Source of the DNA: Syncephalastrum monosporum B8922
Lineage: Eukaryota > Mucoromycota > Mucoromycetes > Mucorales > Syncephalastraceae
Assembly: GCA_000697355.1 (NCBI GenBank)
Contig: JNEN01000969.1
Coordinates: forward strand, 1-64,000
DNA: 64,000 nt
Reading direction: 5' to 3'
Under the pieces are notes generated by a model. That model was not told the origin of the DNA. It did not search any database and saw only the letters and a list, made by a program, of their open reading frames with translations. Each line of letters opens with the position of its first letter. The first letter of the stretch is position 1. Made by a program: the position numbers and the translations under genes. Shown one piece after another: positions 1 through 11,903 of the stretch.

Positions 1-1152
1 CTTCCTTAACAGTCCAGGAGATGCTGTCCAGGATCTTGTTGCCGCTGTACACCACGTTCACGTTGCGGAGCTCCACCACAGGCTCCCTCGGGGTGTCTTC
101 GAGTTTCTGTATCTTGTCCAGATACGCTTCCTTTTCGGCTTTTTCCTTGGCAGCGATGACCTTGCGCCCCGCGAGGTATTCCTCAGGCTGCCCGTGCCAT
201 GCGATTTGCATCTGGTTCAGAGTCACCACGTCCGTCGCCCACGAAGGTATTTCGTCCTGAGGACGCAAGACAAGCACGATGGGAAGACCGTCGTTGGCGA
301 GGTTGCCTAGGAGACCGAGTAGGCGCTCACGATGTTGAACATCCAAACCCACTGTATGGAGCGAAACGCGCTGTGTCAGTGTATGAAACCAAGTGTCAGT
401 CTACTTACTCAGAGGTTCATCCAGGATCAGCATCTTGGGATCACGCAGCAAGGCGCGCGCGAGACGTGCACGACGGGTCTGCCCATTCGACAGCTTGACA
501 AACGATAAGTCGAGCAGATGACCGATATCGAGCTGTCGCGCGACGTCATCAATTGTCTTTTTGGATGACTTTTGGGAAGCCTCGAGGTACGAACGCAGCG
601 TGAGGTCGTTGTCAGGGTCGCTACATTCCTAGCCATGAATATATATACAGCAAAGGCATGGGCATTGAACGGGGAGGTACCTGAAATTGAAGCGCTCTTG
701 GTAGTAATGACCGCTGTAAGAAAAGAGACTGGACTCTTCCTTGAAGGATACGAGGTGGATATGGTCGGACGGGTAGGGTGAAGCATCCTGTGCCTTCATC
801 GCCTCTTCTAACGCCGGCCAACGCGCGGCTGTCAACGGCTTGATCAGGTGTCTGCCAGCCAACGCCTAGGAGAAACTCAAGACTTAGTCCTATGCCTGTG
901 CACCTCTGTAAATAGGAAGTTCACCTCAGCCAACGTGGTTTTGCCTGCACTCACGGGCCCGGTAATGACCATGCGCTGATCGCGTGAAAGCGTCAAAGAC
1001 AGATCTTTAAACGCAGGCTCAAGCGCGCCGAATCGATGCACGTTGGCATTCTTAAACTCGACGAGGGTCTGGTTGAAGCGCGTGCAGTGACGTAGCAACG
1101 CCGTGTGCTGGCGGTAGAAAGGGCGGCTGACGCTACCCCGCAATAAAAGCAT
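1..1152 (-). CDS. Two-cassette ABC ATPase without visible membrane segments (partial, runs off the left edge)
   Basis: Seen: the protein starts at 1152 with a basic, Arg/Ser-rich N-terminus that could be a mitochondrial presequence. A first ATP-binding cassette follows: Walker A GPVSAGKTTLAE, then (after introns near 927-867 and 675-632) a signature LSNGQTRRARLARALL and Walker B MLILDEPL. A further intron ends near 344, using the acceptor that keeps the frame open. After a Lys/Glu-rich linker a second cassette begins (VVELRNVNVVYSG) and is cut by the window edge at its start. Walker A has Val-Ser-Ala rather than the usual Asn-Gly-Ser. Family knowledge: soluble fungal ABC proteins with two cassettes and this layout include the mitochondrial yeast YDR061W type; no transmembrane segment is present, so it is unlikely to be a transporter alone. 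Inference: a mitochondrial or cytosolic ABC ATPase of unknown substrate. Confidence 0.8.
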
Positions 1153-2052
1153 GATAGTTACGTAAAGAAAGCACAGACACTCTGTCCTTTGCAGTCCACT
1201 TGCGTTCTCTTAACTGATACAATGATGAAATCTTATTGGCAGGTCTGGATTGACCTGGCGTGACACATCTTTGAATTTTTTCTTTTTTCTTACGAAAGTA
1301 TCAAGCGGCTGTCAGTTCACATTCCCTTTTAAATGCAATATATAAAAAGCATTCTAGCTACCCAGATGTGGGTCGATTTTGCTGGGACGGAGTGGTCACA
1401 AAACGGGAATGCCCTTTTTGTGTGCCTTGTGTGCCTTGCCTGCTTAATTAGATAAACCCATCACCCGGAAGATAAACGAGCCGTGGTAGGTAGAAAAGCC
1501 GTTCCCTGTCCTGCCATATTTTCAGTAGAGTTACCCGCAGACTGAGGTGCACGGATTTTTAAAGCCGTGGGTAGCACTTACTGATCTATCCAATGGGGTT
1601 CAGATCAAAACCAGTGGCTACAACGTGGTCATGGAAGAGATCTATTTTTTCCATCATTTTCGTGGCGTGGTCAACCCAGTGATCCAAACAATAACAAGGT
1701 ATAAAGATGCCACATGCCCCTTGCCCCATGCTCTTGCCCCATGCATTTGTCCTATGAAACAGTGCCGCTTTTTCCCACTGTTCTTTCACTGCATGTAGCA
1801 CTGACAAAAAGTAACGCAAATTCCAGCAGTCCATTCTCTGGACTAGAAGAGCGAACCAAAAATGGTGGATAAGGACGTCGCTTCCGAACGCATGCCAAAA
1901 AGCGTATTTTATCGATTCGGCGCCCCAAATTGGCTCGCCACGATGACGCGCGTTACACATGCGTATAAAGGGTGGAGGGCTTTTTTTTTGTCTTTTGTTA
2001 ATTCCACTCTCTTCTTTTTCTATCATCCTCTCTTTAACTTCTCCACTTTACG
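1153..2052. promoter_or_regulatory. Divergent intergenic region between the ABC ATPase and hexokinase
   Basis: About 900 bases separate two head-to-head starts, so both promoters must lie here. On the hexokinase side there is a TATA-like GTATAAAGGG at about 1972-1981, followed by a pyrimidine-rich stretch (about 1981-2050) leading to the ATG at 2053, a common fungal arrangement. No clear TATA was seen on the ABC side. Open frames within the region (for example 1586-2026 on the minus strand) have no recognisable protein character. Confidence 0.5.
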
Positions 2053-3852
2053 ATGACTGTCTGGCTCAACCACAAGCTCTCCTCGTCCTCCACCGTCCAC
2101 AAGGTCGACGGTACCGAGGCCCAAAACCAGGCTATCAACGCCATCGCCGACGAGTTTGAGGTCACGACTGACCAGCTTCGGGCTATCGTCAAGCAATTTG
2201 TGGAGGAGATGCGCAAGGGTTTGGACCATGATGGCGCTACGGGTAAGTGCAAAGGAAAAAAAAACTGGATATCAGTAGGCTCATGGAATGTGGGTTTAGT
2301 TGCCATGATTCCCAGTTTCGTAACGGGTCGCCCTACGGGTGAGGAAAAGGGCCGGTACCTTGCCCTCGATCTCGGCGGCACGAACCTGCGTGTGTGTGAG
2401 TTCCAGCTCAAGGGCAAGGGCGAGTACAGCGTGCAGCAGCAGAAGTTCAAGGTGTCCGATGAACTCAAGACGGGCGAGATGCGCGACCTCTGTGACTTCA
2501 TTGCCGACTGTGTCGATAGCTTCTTGACCGAGCATGGCATCATGCCCGAGCCCGGCCAGGAGCTCCAGCTCGGTTTCACCTTCTCTTTCCCTGTGCTCCA
2601 GACAGAAATCAACCGGGGTGTTCTTAAGCAGTGGACCAAGGGCTTCTCTGCCCGTGGTGCAGTTGACAAGGATGCGGCCATCCTCTTGCAGGACTCGTTC
2701 CGTCGCCGCAACCTTCCCGTCCATATTGCAGCGGTAAGTTTTTTTTTCTTTTGCGGGTGGTGGGTTTCAGAGTAATTCAGTGTTTTCCCGTTCGAACCGT
2801 CGGGGCCGGGGGGTGGGGACTGTTGGGTACAACAAAGTGGGGTCTGAAGTGCACACAAAAGAGGGGCGGGGTTTGCGGGGTAGATGACGGGGCGAGGCGG
2901 GACCCCGCCCAATTTGGTATAAGCCTCTGACGCTTTATCCTTTCACGGATCTATGCTTGACCCTGATGCTTATTATGTCATATCACATTAGATCGTCAAC
3001 GACACCGTTGGTACCCTCATGGCCTACGCTTACACTGTGCCTGAAACTACGATGGGCGTTATTATGGGCACCGGAACGAATGCCAGTAAGTAATCGAAGT
3101 TTACTCTCATGTCTGGGATAACATGGGCTGACATGACTTTCAAAGGTTACTACCAGGACTTGAGTGACATGCCCAAGTGGAAGCGTCCTGTCGCTCCTGG
3201 TGGCGAGATGGTCATCAACATGGAATGGGGTGCTTTTGACTGCGAGCGCCGCGTGCTCCCGCTTACCATCTACGACAACAAGCTTGACCGTGAGTCAATC
3301 AACGTTCACCAGCAGCTGTTTGAAAAGATGATCTCGGGCATGTACCTCGGCGAGATCTCGCGCAACGTGCTGCTCAACCTCATTGACCGCTACCTCCTGT
3401 TTAACGGCAAGTCTTCCAAGGACTTCAACACCCAGTGGCGTTTCGAGACTGCCTACATGTCCACTATCGAGAACGACAATACGCCCGAGCTGACCGAGAC
3501 CAAACGCGTCCTCGAGGACACGATGGGTATCCCGTCCACCACGCTGGTCGACCGCCAGATCGTGAAGAAGGTCAGCCAGTTCGTCGGCCGCCGTGCGGCC
3601 CGTCTGGCAGCTTGCGGTTTGAGCGGTATCATGTCCCACAAGGACATTGTCGAGAAAGGCTGCACCATCGCCATCGATGGCTCCCTCTTTGAGTTCTATC
3701 CTAACTTTGAAAAGAACATGCGCGAGGCGATGCGTGAGTTGTTCGGTGCGGATACGGCAACCAAGGTCAAGTTTGCGCTGGCTCGCGACGGTTCTGGTCT
3801 CGGCGCTGCCATCATTGCCATGGTGGCTGACAAGAACCGCATTTGTGTCTAG
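2053..3852 (+). CDS. HXK: Hexokinase (ATP:hexose 6-phosphotransferase)
   Basis: Phosphorylates glucose and other hexoses at C6, the first step of glycolysis, in the cytosol. Four exons: 2053-2242, 2300-2733, 2992-3085 and 3146-3852, giving 474 residues, normal for fungal hexokinases. Seen: the phosphate-1 motif LALDLGGTNLRVCEF (about residue 85), the sugar-binding segment LGFTFSFPV, the catalytic Asp in IVNDTVGTL (start of exon 3), the MGTGTNA phosphate-2 loop, and the C-terminal GSLFEFYPNF and DGSGLGAA adenosine motifs. Introns are GTAAGT types; intron 2 (about 258 bases) is long for this window. The first ATG after a TATA and pyrimidine-rich leader is used. Whether it also has the glucose-sensing role of yeast Hxk2 cannot be judged from sequence. 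Confidence 0.97.
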
Positions 3853-4769
3853 ATGACATATGCCCTCAGTCACTCTCCTCTCCACACTCCAACCACTCAC
3901 GACACCCACTCACCCACCCACACACCCACCCACTCGTACGCACAACACATTCGCACCTTCTACTTCCTCTTCCTTTTACATATCCCACACACACACACAC
4001 CCGAAGGCATGAGCATTCCTACCCTTTCTTGTATAGGCCCCGCACTGTAAACTTTTTTTTTACCTTACCCTTTCTTTTTGGCATAAAGCATGATCTTTTC
4101 CCGCGGATATCCACTTTCCCGCTTTTCCCCGTGTGGACCCTGCACATGAGACCGGAGCCTCAATGTTGTGTGCCTGGTTCCTGAAACCGGTCGTCCTTTG
4201 TATCAGAAGCTACATCTCCTACAGATATAATGTTTTCCATCGTTTCGGCCCTCTCAATTTGTTGTGTTCAATTTTGTTGCGTCACAGGAAAAATATAGGA
4301 TCATGACCACGTGCGTCTTCCCGCAAAGATCGACCTGCACATAAACAAGAGAGGAAGATGCCGTTCAAGGACATCTCGCTTGCTTGCGCCCAAATGAATG
4401 ATATGCTTCTGGCTTGATTTCGGTCGAGATGACCATACATTATAGATAGCACACTGATGATATTAGTAATGTGGTGGCCTCAGGCTTCCATCTTTCTGTG
4501 CCAATTTTCCAGAGGACCAAGTGGCAACTCCGCTTACGAGAAGCTTTTTTTTTTTTTTTTTGAGCCTGTCCTATCGCGGTGATCAATTATTATATCCGCC
4601 ATGAGAAACGATAGGGTAAAATATATACTCCACCAACCATCATCCGCTTTCGCTAAAATTATTTACAGCAGCGCAAATGACTATGCCATATAACATAGAA
4701 TCTCGATAGATAATATTTATATTACGTTTTATACAGATCTGTAATCCAGGTAAAGAACCGAACGAGGAC
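3853..4769. other. Convergent spacer between hexokinase and polygalacturonase
   Basis: Holds both 3' regions. A CA/CCCAC-rich low-complexity stretch (about 3896-4000) and a T18 run at about 4543-4561 are the only notable structures. The reading frame at 3843-4184 is made of this repeat (Pro/His/Thr) and is not treated as a gene. Confidence 0.5.
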
Positions 4770-6225
4770 TTACAAGGGGGAACACAAAGGAATGTCGTCA
4801 GATCCAGAAAGATTCACACAAATGTTGTCCGCAGTCGTATCAGCGGGCTTGATGTTGATCTTCGTCAAGTGAATGTCTTCACAAGGCGTCTTGCTCGAGC
4901 AGTTAATGTTGATAATTGGATCACCTGCGTCGGAGGTGAAGCCATGAACATTGTTGAATGTGATATCTCTAAAGTTCAATGACATGGTTTCGTCTCCATT
5001 GCAGTAGTCGGGCTGATTGTTATCACAATAATCTATGAATATGCCCAAAAGTGAGTGCAGAACTCTTTTGTTTGACTTGTAACATACGGGTTGTGATCAC
5101 AATAGGGTTGTCGACATACGTCATCTCAAAGTCATCGAAGGTAACATTTGAGACGTAGCCGGTACCACCGTCCCATGCTTTGACTCTACGTAAAAATTCC
5201 AGTAAATCACATGATGACTGTAATAAGAATATGAGCGAAGGATGAGTTACCTTGCACCGTTTTGGCAGTTATCACAAGTGATGTTGCGAGCATAGATATT
5301 TGAGGCAAAGTCATATTCTCCATCGCGTGCGTATTGACCGAGAGATCCCACTGAGATACCGTGCGAGCCAAAGCAGTAGAGGTTTTCAATGAGAATATTG
5401 GTTGAATTGGCGCGGATGGAGACACAGTCGTCGTTATTGATGACCTCAGAGTTGCGGATTACCACATTTTCGGAGCGGTAGACATCAAATCCGTCCGAGT
5501 TATGAGCCGCGTGCTGTATCCAGGCAGTTCATAGCGGTGGCGTATGAGATTATCAGAAGTCTCGCATGATGGAGCAAGGGAGTTTACCTGTGAGTTGGAG
5601 TACGATCGTATGCGCAGGTTGTCAAATAAGGCGTTCTTGGTATCACGCATCAAGAAGGTCCAGAAAGGCACCTGGGTCATGAGAATATCGGAGACCTCGA
5701 GACCAGTAACGTTTTCAAACGTCAAAGCAACAGGGCGAGGATCCTTTGCCTAAAAACAGAACGTTAGGAGACAAACATTTGATGATTATTGTCAGGTCAT
5801 GCGCATGCAAGCTTCAAACGTACCTCGGCATCCCACCAGACTTGAGCGTTACCGTCGATGGTACCGCCACCATCGATACGAATATCTTTACCAGCCAGGA
5901 ACCACCAGGTGCCAGCGCTCTGATAGTTAAGGAGATACATATTATCGACCCAGTAGGTCATGTTGTCGCTAAACAAGATTGTGCCCTCGAGCGAGATATG
6001 GACATTATCCAGGCCGGTAGTGTTCATCGGTTTCTCTACGTGATACACCTTGTGCTTTTCAAACACGATGGTGGAGTCCTTGTTGCAGCGTTCAAAGGTA
6101 GATACAATGGCGTCAGAGGCGTCCCCGTCAGACGTTGGGATAACGCACTTCTGAGTGTGTGTCGGCGCGGCGAAGACGGTTTGCGCGAGGGCGCCTGCAA
6201 AAAGTAGAATCGAGGTGGCACGCAT
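4770..6225 (-). CDS. Secreted glycoside hydrolase family 28 polygalacturonase (probably exo-acting)
   Basis: Hydrolyses alpha-1,4 galacturonosyl bonds in plant pectin outside the cell. Starts at 6225 with a signal peptide (MRATSILLFAGALAQTVFA). Five or more exons read on the minus strand, with borders near 5822/5752, 5587/5516, 5250/5188, 5088/5042. Seen: the four GH28 active-site elements in order, NSDGFD, NNDDC, GSHGISVGSLG and RVK (RVKAWDGG), and many N-glycosylation sequons. The right-handed beta-helix character is clear from repeated short beta/Asn patterns. The C-terminus is Cys-rich with CSSKTPCEDI and ends DDIPLCSPL. The N-S-D form in place of the commoner N-T-D is conservative. A TATA-like element reading GACTATAAAGGC on the minus strand lies near 6272-6283. 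Exo rather than endo action is inferred from overall resemblance and is less certain. Confidence 0.93.
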
Positions 6226-7970
6226 TTTTTAATTGTTACCCCACATTTTGTTGATCTGATCTCCACAGCCTGCCTTTATAGTCATCGACTTTGTGTCGCG
6301 TCGTGGGAAGAGCTTTGTTCGCTTTCTTTTTTTCCGTATAAATGTTGCTATTTTCCGTTGCCTTTCCCCCACAATTTCGCTTTTTTTCGCTCATAAAACC
6401 ATAATTCCCAGGTCTTATATCCCGGAAATGGGAAATAAGGCTTGAATGGAGAATTTTGGTAGCAGTACGTTTTTCCACAGATGGGCTGAACCTGCGTGTG
6501 AGCTCCAATACAGAATGTATGACTTGCTTTGTCTTTTTGCTACAGATATGAAGAATTGAGCATGACTAATAAAAAGATGCGATTCGCTACGTGTCTTTTC
6601 TCACCTTGTCAAATTATGTAGTGTCAAAGCACAGAGATTAGAATACTTATTCAAAACGGCTGGGTATGTCTTTTTCTTACGCAAATGCTCATTTGAAGGC
6701 GTCTATCATATATGGGCGTTGCTTTCCATGCTGTAACTCAGACCCACAGACGATGCGCGCGCGTAAGCACCATGTTCCATACATCTGTGGTCAACTGTTA
6801 CCGAGTGTACGTTAATGGTAAGCATTGCTCTACACTGTAGTATGAATTGCAATGGTGTCTAATATTGTTCAGATGCACAGCACCATGGATTCTGAGGGTT
6901 CAGCCATACCTGCAACCTATCCAATCATAGCGCCTCGAGTTGTGGGCTACTAGTCCTTGTGCATAAAAAATGGTGTAACACTAACCCGTAGGCTAGTCTA
7001 ACAAATATGCTCACTGGCAGATACGTTCCGTAACGCGTCTATCTTTGGTTTATGCAGAAATTGGACTTGAGGAGGCTCATACAAAAAATTTCCTCAATAA
7101 AACGATATTTCTCTACATATACCTGGGTATGATGAGAGCAACTGGTACTGTAGATATTAAGCGATGTCCATTCTGCATCCGAAGGCTGTTCTGATTATTG
7201 ACCGCACCTCTAACACACTGCTACCGAATGACAGGTAATCCTTATAACAGGTCTATTGAGTTTGCTCGAGAAATTATGAGATATCTTTCCATCTGTTATC
7301 ATTTGGATTATACTCCGCGTCGTTCCTTATCGACATTTCTAGGCTTTTGCGCATTGACTATGAATCCAATACTCGTAAAGAAAAACTTGTTAAGCCATAG
7401 ATGCCTGAAGCACGAATGATCGAACGACGCATCCATCCAGATATCTCTTTATCTGGGTGGACAACCAGGCTTAGTGCGATACACTTCTTGTAGCGGTCAG
7501 TAGTTTTGAACGACTTAGTTTCAATTATATTGTATCGTTCCCTTTGTAAATAGCCAATTTTTTTTATTAATAAGCACCGTTTAGCTTACATTTACTGCTT
7601 AATATCGGATAGACGATCATCTACATAAAAATACTACTGTCAACGACAAATGTACTAACCGGGAAAAGAAGGAAAGGACAGTTCTAGAAAAGCAGCAAAT
7701 GGATATACACGAATGTTATATTCTCACGGTAGGCGTGGCTGTTGCTCCATAGCAATGTCATTAGGCTCTACCTGTCCAGTTTCCACGCAATGTATATTGG
7801 GATAAAGGTGACACAAGAAGGACCGAGAAAGCGACAAATTGCCATTCATGTCCGGGCGCCGCGACGCACAAAAAGTTTAAGCGTACCCGAAGGTTACCCA
7901 TGACAACTTCGGCTATTCTCTCTACTCTTTTCCACTCTTTCCTTTTCTTATCTTCTATACGTGACCTCTG
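6226..7970. other. Gene-poor AT-rich spacer
   Basis: About 1.7 kb between the polygalacturonase start and the GNAT protein start. It contains the promoters of both. The small reading frames here (for example 7198-7419) have no domain, signal peptide or compositional sign of coding. No tRNA, repeat or transposon end was recognised. Confidence 0.4.
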
Positions 7971-8918
7971 ATGCCGGACTCGTCGAAATCACCGAAGCTG
8001 ATCCTACGGACATACCAAGACGAGGACAAGGACGGTGTGAGGCAGTTGTTCTCGAGCACATACTATGCATTAGTACCAGAAGGAATTCGACGCAAGCTGT
8101 GGGCGCCCATGACATGGGTTTTATGGTTTGGCGTGTACTCGCTGCTCCTGGCAGGCGTGCCGCGTGTGGTGCTTGGGGCCGAGCGCGACAAAGACACGTG
8201 GACCGAGTTCTTCATTAAGCTGTTTCTATCGTCGAGCTGGGCTGCGATCGGGTTCATTCTCCTCTATTTCAAGACCGAGCGACACGATCTCCGGGAGCGG
8301 GTCCAGGCTGGCCTGGAGAACGATCTCAAGGATCCCGAGGTGCACTACCTGAATTGGCGCACGGACGGTGCCTCCCGCGAGCGACGGCCCTCGCAAGAAC
8401 AGACACCGTCGCATTTCTGGGTTCTGACGGTCGACGACGCGCTCGCGGGCATGGTCGCCTTGGCCTGCTACGACGATCGTGTCATGAACCGCTGCCCTCC
8501 GATCGGCAACACCCTCCAGCAGTTTGGTGCCTCCTTCTTCCAATCGCTCGGTCGTCCCGTGCCGGACTTTTGCAAGCCTGAACAGACCATGGACGTCTTT
8601 GCCGAGCCAAGCGAACCTCACACGGCGACGTTGACTCGCTTGGCCATCGAGAACAGCTACCAGAACTGCGGCTTGTCTACGCTCTTAATCAGCCGCCTCA
8701 TGACGTGGGCCGGCGAGCACGGCATCCAGAAGATTTATGCACACACGAACGAGCTGCAGATGGGTGCCGAGCAAATCCTGCGTCAACGACACGGGTTCAA
8801 GCTCGTGGAGAGACAGAAGCTGGATTGGTTTGGCAAGTACAAGGCCACCTGGGTGTGCGAAGTGCAGCCATGGTTAGAGAAGAACAAGGACTCTACAGGT
8901 TACTACAAGCGTAAATAA
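7971..8918 (+). CDS. Membrane-associated GNAT-family N-acetyltransferase
   Basis: A single exon of 315 residues. Seen: two hydrophobic segments near the N-terminus (about residues 46-66 and 85-100), inserted between the first GNAT strand (LILRTYQDEDKDGVRQLF) and the rest of the fold. The catalytic core follows: FWVLTVDDALAGMVAL, then the acetyl-CoA segment TLTRLAIENSYQNCGLSTLLISRL, then IQKIYAHTNELQMGAEQILRQRHGFKLV. Family knowledge: in NAT8-like enzymes a membrane hairpin splits the GNAT domain in just this way and anchors it to the ER. The acetyl-CoA loop reads QNCGLS instead of the textbook Q/RxxGxG/A, a mild departure. Substrate unknown. The frame starting ten bases upstream (7961) is a shadow. 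Confidence 0.85.
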   Translation: MPDSSKSPKLILRTYQDEDKDGVRQLFSSTYYALVPEGIRRKLWAPMTWVLWFGVYSLLLAGVPRVVLGAERDKDTWTEFFIKLFLSSSWAAIGFILLYFKTERHDLRERVQAGLENDLKDPEVHYLNWRTDGASRERRPSQEQTPSHFWVLTVDDALAGMVALACYDDRVMNRCPPIGNTLQQFGASFFQSLGRPVPDFCKPEQTMDVFAEPSEPHTATLTRLAIENSYQNCGLSTLLISRLMTWAGEHGIQKIYAHTNELQMGAEQILRQRHGFKLVERQKLDWFGKYKATWVCEVQPWLEKNKDSTGYYKRK

Positions 8919-9252
8919 AGACGGTGCTTGCATACTGGATATATACATATATATATTATCATTTCCACCATCCCAATCACTGCAATTTTTCTTTGCTGTC
9001 GAAACAAGTGTATATGTGCAACTACGCATCTACCTTAGCCATTAAGCCATCGTAAGAGTTGCTTTCTGTCGCTCGGACAATACAAATAAAGCAATTGGGG
9101 AGGTAATTAAGGCATGGGTTCCTTCGATGGTTTGGGCTGGCCAGAGTCATAGACGGTCTACATTTTTTTAAACTTTGTCCTGATTTGACAGTGGTCCCCA
9201 AATCGGTAAAATAATGCATGGCAGGCAGAAAAAAAAAACTTTTCTCTACTCC
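8919..9252. other. Spacer between the GNAT gene and the DDX21-like helicase
   Basis: Holds an alternating TA stretch (about 8939-8960) just after the GNAT stop, probably in the 3' region, and the helicase promoter. Nothing else was recognised. Confidence 0.4.
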
Positions 9253-11903
9253 ATGACAGCCAACGACGCCTCCAGCTCGGCAGCCGACCACCCCGCCGCC
9301 ATTGAACAGCCTTCTGTGACGCAGGCAGCAACGGATCTACCTTTGGCTGATGCTGCCATTGCTGAGAACCAGACGACGAGTGCGCCTGCCGCTGGAGAGG
9401 GCCTGAGCAGCACCAGCAGTCCTCAGGACGTGTCCGTCGGCACACCCGAATTGTCCCACTCTGTTGTCCAGGACAAGGAAAGTACCCCATCTGCCGTTGT
9501 TGTCGAATCCGTCACACCACCCCGTGCCCAGCCCATGCCGGTCAATGAAGCGACTGTGGTTCTTAATTCCGAGACAGCTCCTGCTAGCAGCACAGCAGAG
9601 AAGGCGGAGGCTCAGCCCACACCTGTCGCTGGTCCTGTCGTTGAACCTGCCCTTGAGTCTGCGACTGAACCTACTGCTGAACCTGTAGTCGAGCCTGTAG
9701 TCGAGCCTGTTGTCGAGCCTGTAGTCGAGCCTGTTGTCGAGCCTGTAGTCGAGCCTGTTGTCGAGCCTGTTGTCGAGTCTGCTGCTGTGTCTGATGTTGA
9801 GCCTGCCGTAGAGCATGCCCTGGAGACAGCGGCCGTCGACGGTCAAGCCGACGCTGCCATGGATGCCGCCTGCGCTTCTGTCACTGAGGTAGCTGCTACT
9901 ACCGAGACAACCGTCGCGCCCATGGAAGGCGTGGAAACCACCGCAGAAGAAGAACAAACGAGCCGCAAGCGCGCCTTAGAAGAAGATGGAAATGAAGCAG
10001 TCAAGGAAGGCGAGGCAAAGAAGGTCAAGGCAACAGAAGATGAAGAAGGGGAAGAAGAAGTGCCAGAGCGAAAGCCGATGGATCCGGAGCAGCTCAAGCT
10101 CGAGAATTACCGTCTATCGCCCGACACTGTGCAGCGCTTGGCCGACCGCGGTATCACGAGCCTCTTTGAAGTTCAGGCCGCCACTTTTGACGCCATCTAC
10201 GATGGCCAGGACATCCTTGCCCGTGCACGCACCGGTACAGGCAAGACTTTGGCCTTTGCGCTGCCTGTCGTTGAGCGTCTTTCCCAAGCCAACATGACCG
10301 AGGAAGGCCGTGCACCGCGCGTCCTCGTGCTTTGCCCGACCCGCGATCTCGCCATCCAAGTTGCGGCTGACTTCAAGTGGCTCTCAGCCAATCGCCTCAC
10401 CGTACTGCAGGTCTACGGTGGTACGCCCTACGAAGACCAGATCGCTACCATGAAGCGCGGCGTTGATGTCATTGTCGGTACTCCTGGTCGTATCCTGGAC
10501 CATATCAAGTCGGGTAACCTGGCCTTGAAAGATTTGAAGTATATCACCCTCGATGAGGCAGATGAAATGTAAGAAATAGGTTGGCTACAGAGAGACACGC
10601 TGGCTCATGTGTGTTTTCATTTAGGCTGAACGCCCGTGGTTTTCTCGAAGACACATTCAACGTCCTCGACCACATCCACAAGCAGAAGGAAACGCATGAC
10701 TACCAGACCCTGCTTTTCTCTGCGACCGTGCCTGACTCGGTCAAGGAAGCCATCGACAAGTTCATGAAGCGCGAGTATATCACGAAAGACTTGGTGGGCA
10801 ACGACAAGAACCGGACCAACAAGAACATCCGACACATCCAGATCCAGTCTTCGCAACAGAGCCGGCCCGACCTGATTGCCGACATTGTGAACGTCTTTGG
10901 CCGAAGCGGCTCGACCGTCATTTTCTGCCTGACCAAGGCCGAGGCCAATATCCTGGGCTCCAACGACCGCCTCAAGCGAGCCGCTATCCTGCACGGCGAT
11001 ATCTCGCAGAGCTTGCGCGAGAGCACCATGAAGCGCTTCCGCCAGGGCGCCATCAAGATCTTGGTCTGCACCGACGTCCTCGCGCGTGGTCTGGACATTC
11101 CGCTCGTGGACCTGGTCATCAATTGCCAGCCGCCGTTTGACACCGAGAGCTACGTCCACCGCTCGGGCCGCACCGGTCGTGCCGGCCGCAAAGGCATCTG
11201 CGTTACCTTTTACAAACCCGACGAAGAGTATGTCCTCCGGCAGATCACTGAGCGCACCGGCGTCCAGTTTGAGTTCATGTCCGCGCCCCGTCCTGAGGAC
11301 CTGATCGAGGCTGTGCTCCAGGAAGCCGTTGGCACCGTCGACACCGTCCAGGAAGACGTCCTTCCGTTCTTTGACAAGACTGCGACTGACCTGATCGAGA
11401 AGCACGGTGCGGCCAGGACCGTCTCGAGCTTGCTCGCCTTCATCAGCGGCTACCACGAGGGCATCGTCAAGCGCTCGCTCCTGACCTCCAGCCCCTTGCT
11501 GACTACCGTCGAGTTTGCGCTCGCCGACACGGTGTCCAACCCGGTCGGCCATGTCAAGGATCTCCTCAAGGCCAAGAGCTACCGCATCGTGGGCCTCGTC
11601 GAGGAGTGGCGTCTCTCCAAGGACCTCAAGTCGGTGTTCGCCGACGCCGACACGAACTATGTGCAGCTCAAGGACGACAAGGTCTACCTCGACGACCAGG
11701 TCTACGATGACGACCATCTCACGGTACGACTGCCCACGAGCCTGCCTGACCTGCGACCCAAAGACAGCCGTGACGGTGGCCGTGGTGGTGGCCGTGGCGG
11801 CGGTCGAGGCGGCGGTCGAGGCGGCCGTGGTCGTGGAGGCAAGCGCGGCGGTCGTGGCGGAGGCGGAGGCAATCGCGGAGGAGGTGACCGTCGCAACCAG
11901 TAG
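9253..11903 (+). CDS. DDX21/DDX50-like nucleolar DEAD-box RNA helicase
   Basis: An ATP-dependent RNA unwinding enzyme, expected in the nucleolus and ribosome biogenesis. Two exons, 9253-10568 and 10625-11903 (864 residues). Seen: an Ala/Val/Pro/Glu-rich N-terminus with about eight VEPV-type units (about 9670-9780), a Lys/Glu-rich acidic segment, a Q-motif region (FEVQAATFDAI), motif I ARTGTGKT, Ia PTRDLA, Ib TPGRI, motif II DEAD at the exon junction, motif III SAT, motif V ARGLDIP, motif VI HRSGRTGRAG, then a GUCT-like region and a C-terminal RGG tail. This order of GUCT then RGG is the DDX21/DDX50 pattern. The intron sits immediately after DEADE. An in-frame upstream ATG at 9214 would add 13 residues; I prefer 9253 because the added segment is a Lys-rich read-through of a poly-A leader. 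Confidence 0.9.
9676..9783 (+). repeat. VEPV coding minisatellite in the helicase N-terminus
   Basis: Tandem units of about 12 bases (GTAGTCGAGCCT / GTTGTCGAGCCT) encode Val-Val-Glu-Pro repeats. The two unit spellings alternate, suggesting growth by duplication of 24-base pairs of units. Length is likely to vary between strains. Confidence 0.9.
11754..11903 (+). repeat. RGG-box tail (GGCGGTCGAGG-type repeats)
   Basis: Repeating Gly-Gly-Arg-Gly codons encode an RNA-binding RGG tail at the end of the DDX21-like protein, finishing in NRGGGDRRNQ. The repeat also makes the strand strongly biased for G. Confidence 0.85.

Noticed and set aside
1586..2026. A 146-residue minus-strand open frame in the hexokinase promoter
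   Set aside because: Trp/His/Phe-rich, no family, and it overlaps the TATA and leader of hexokinase.
3843..4184. Pro/His/Thr frame after hexokinase
   Set aside because: Produced by the CA-rich repeat in the 3' region.
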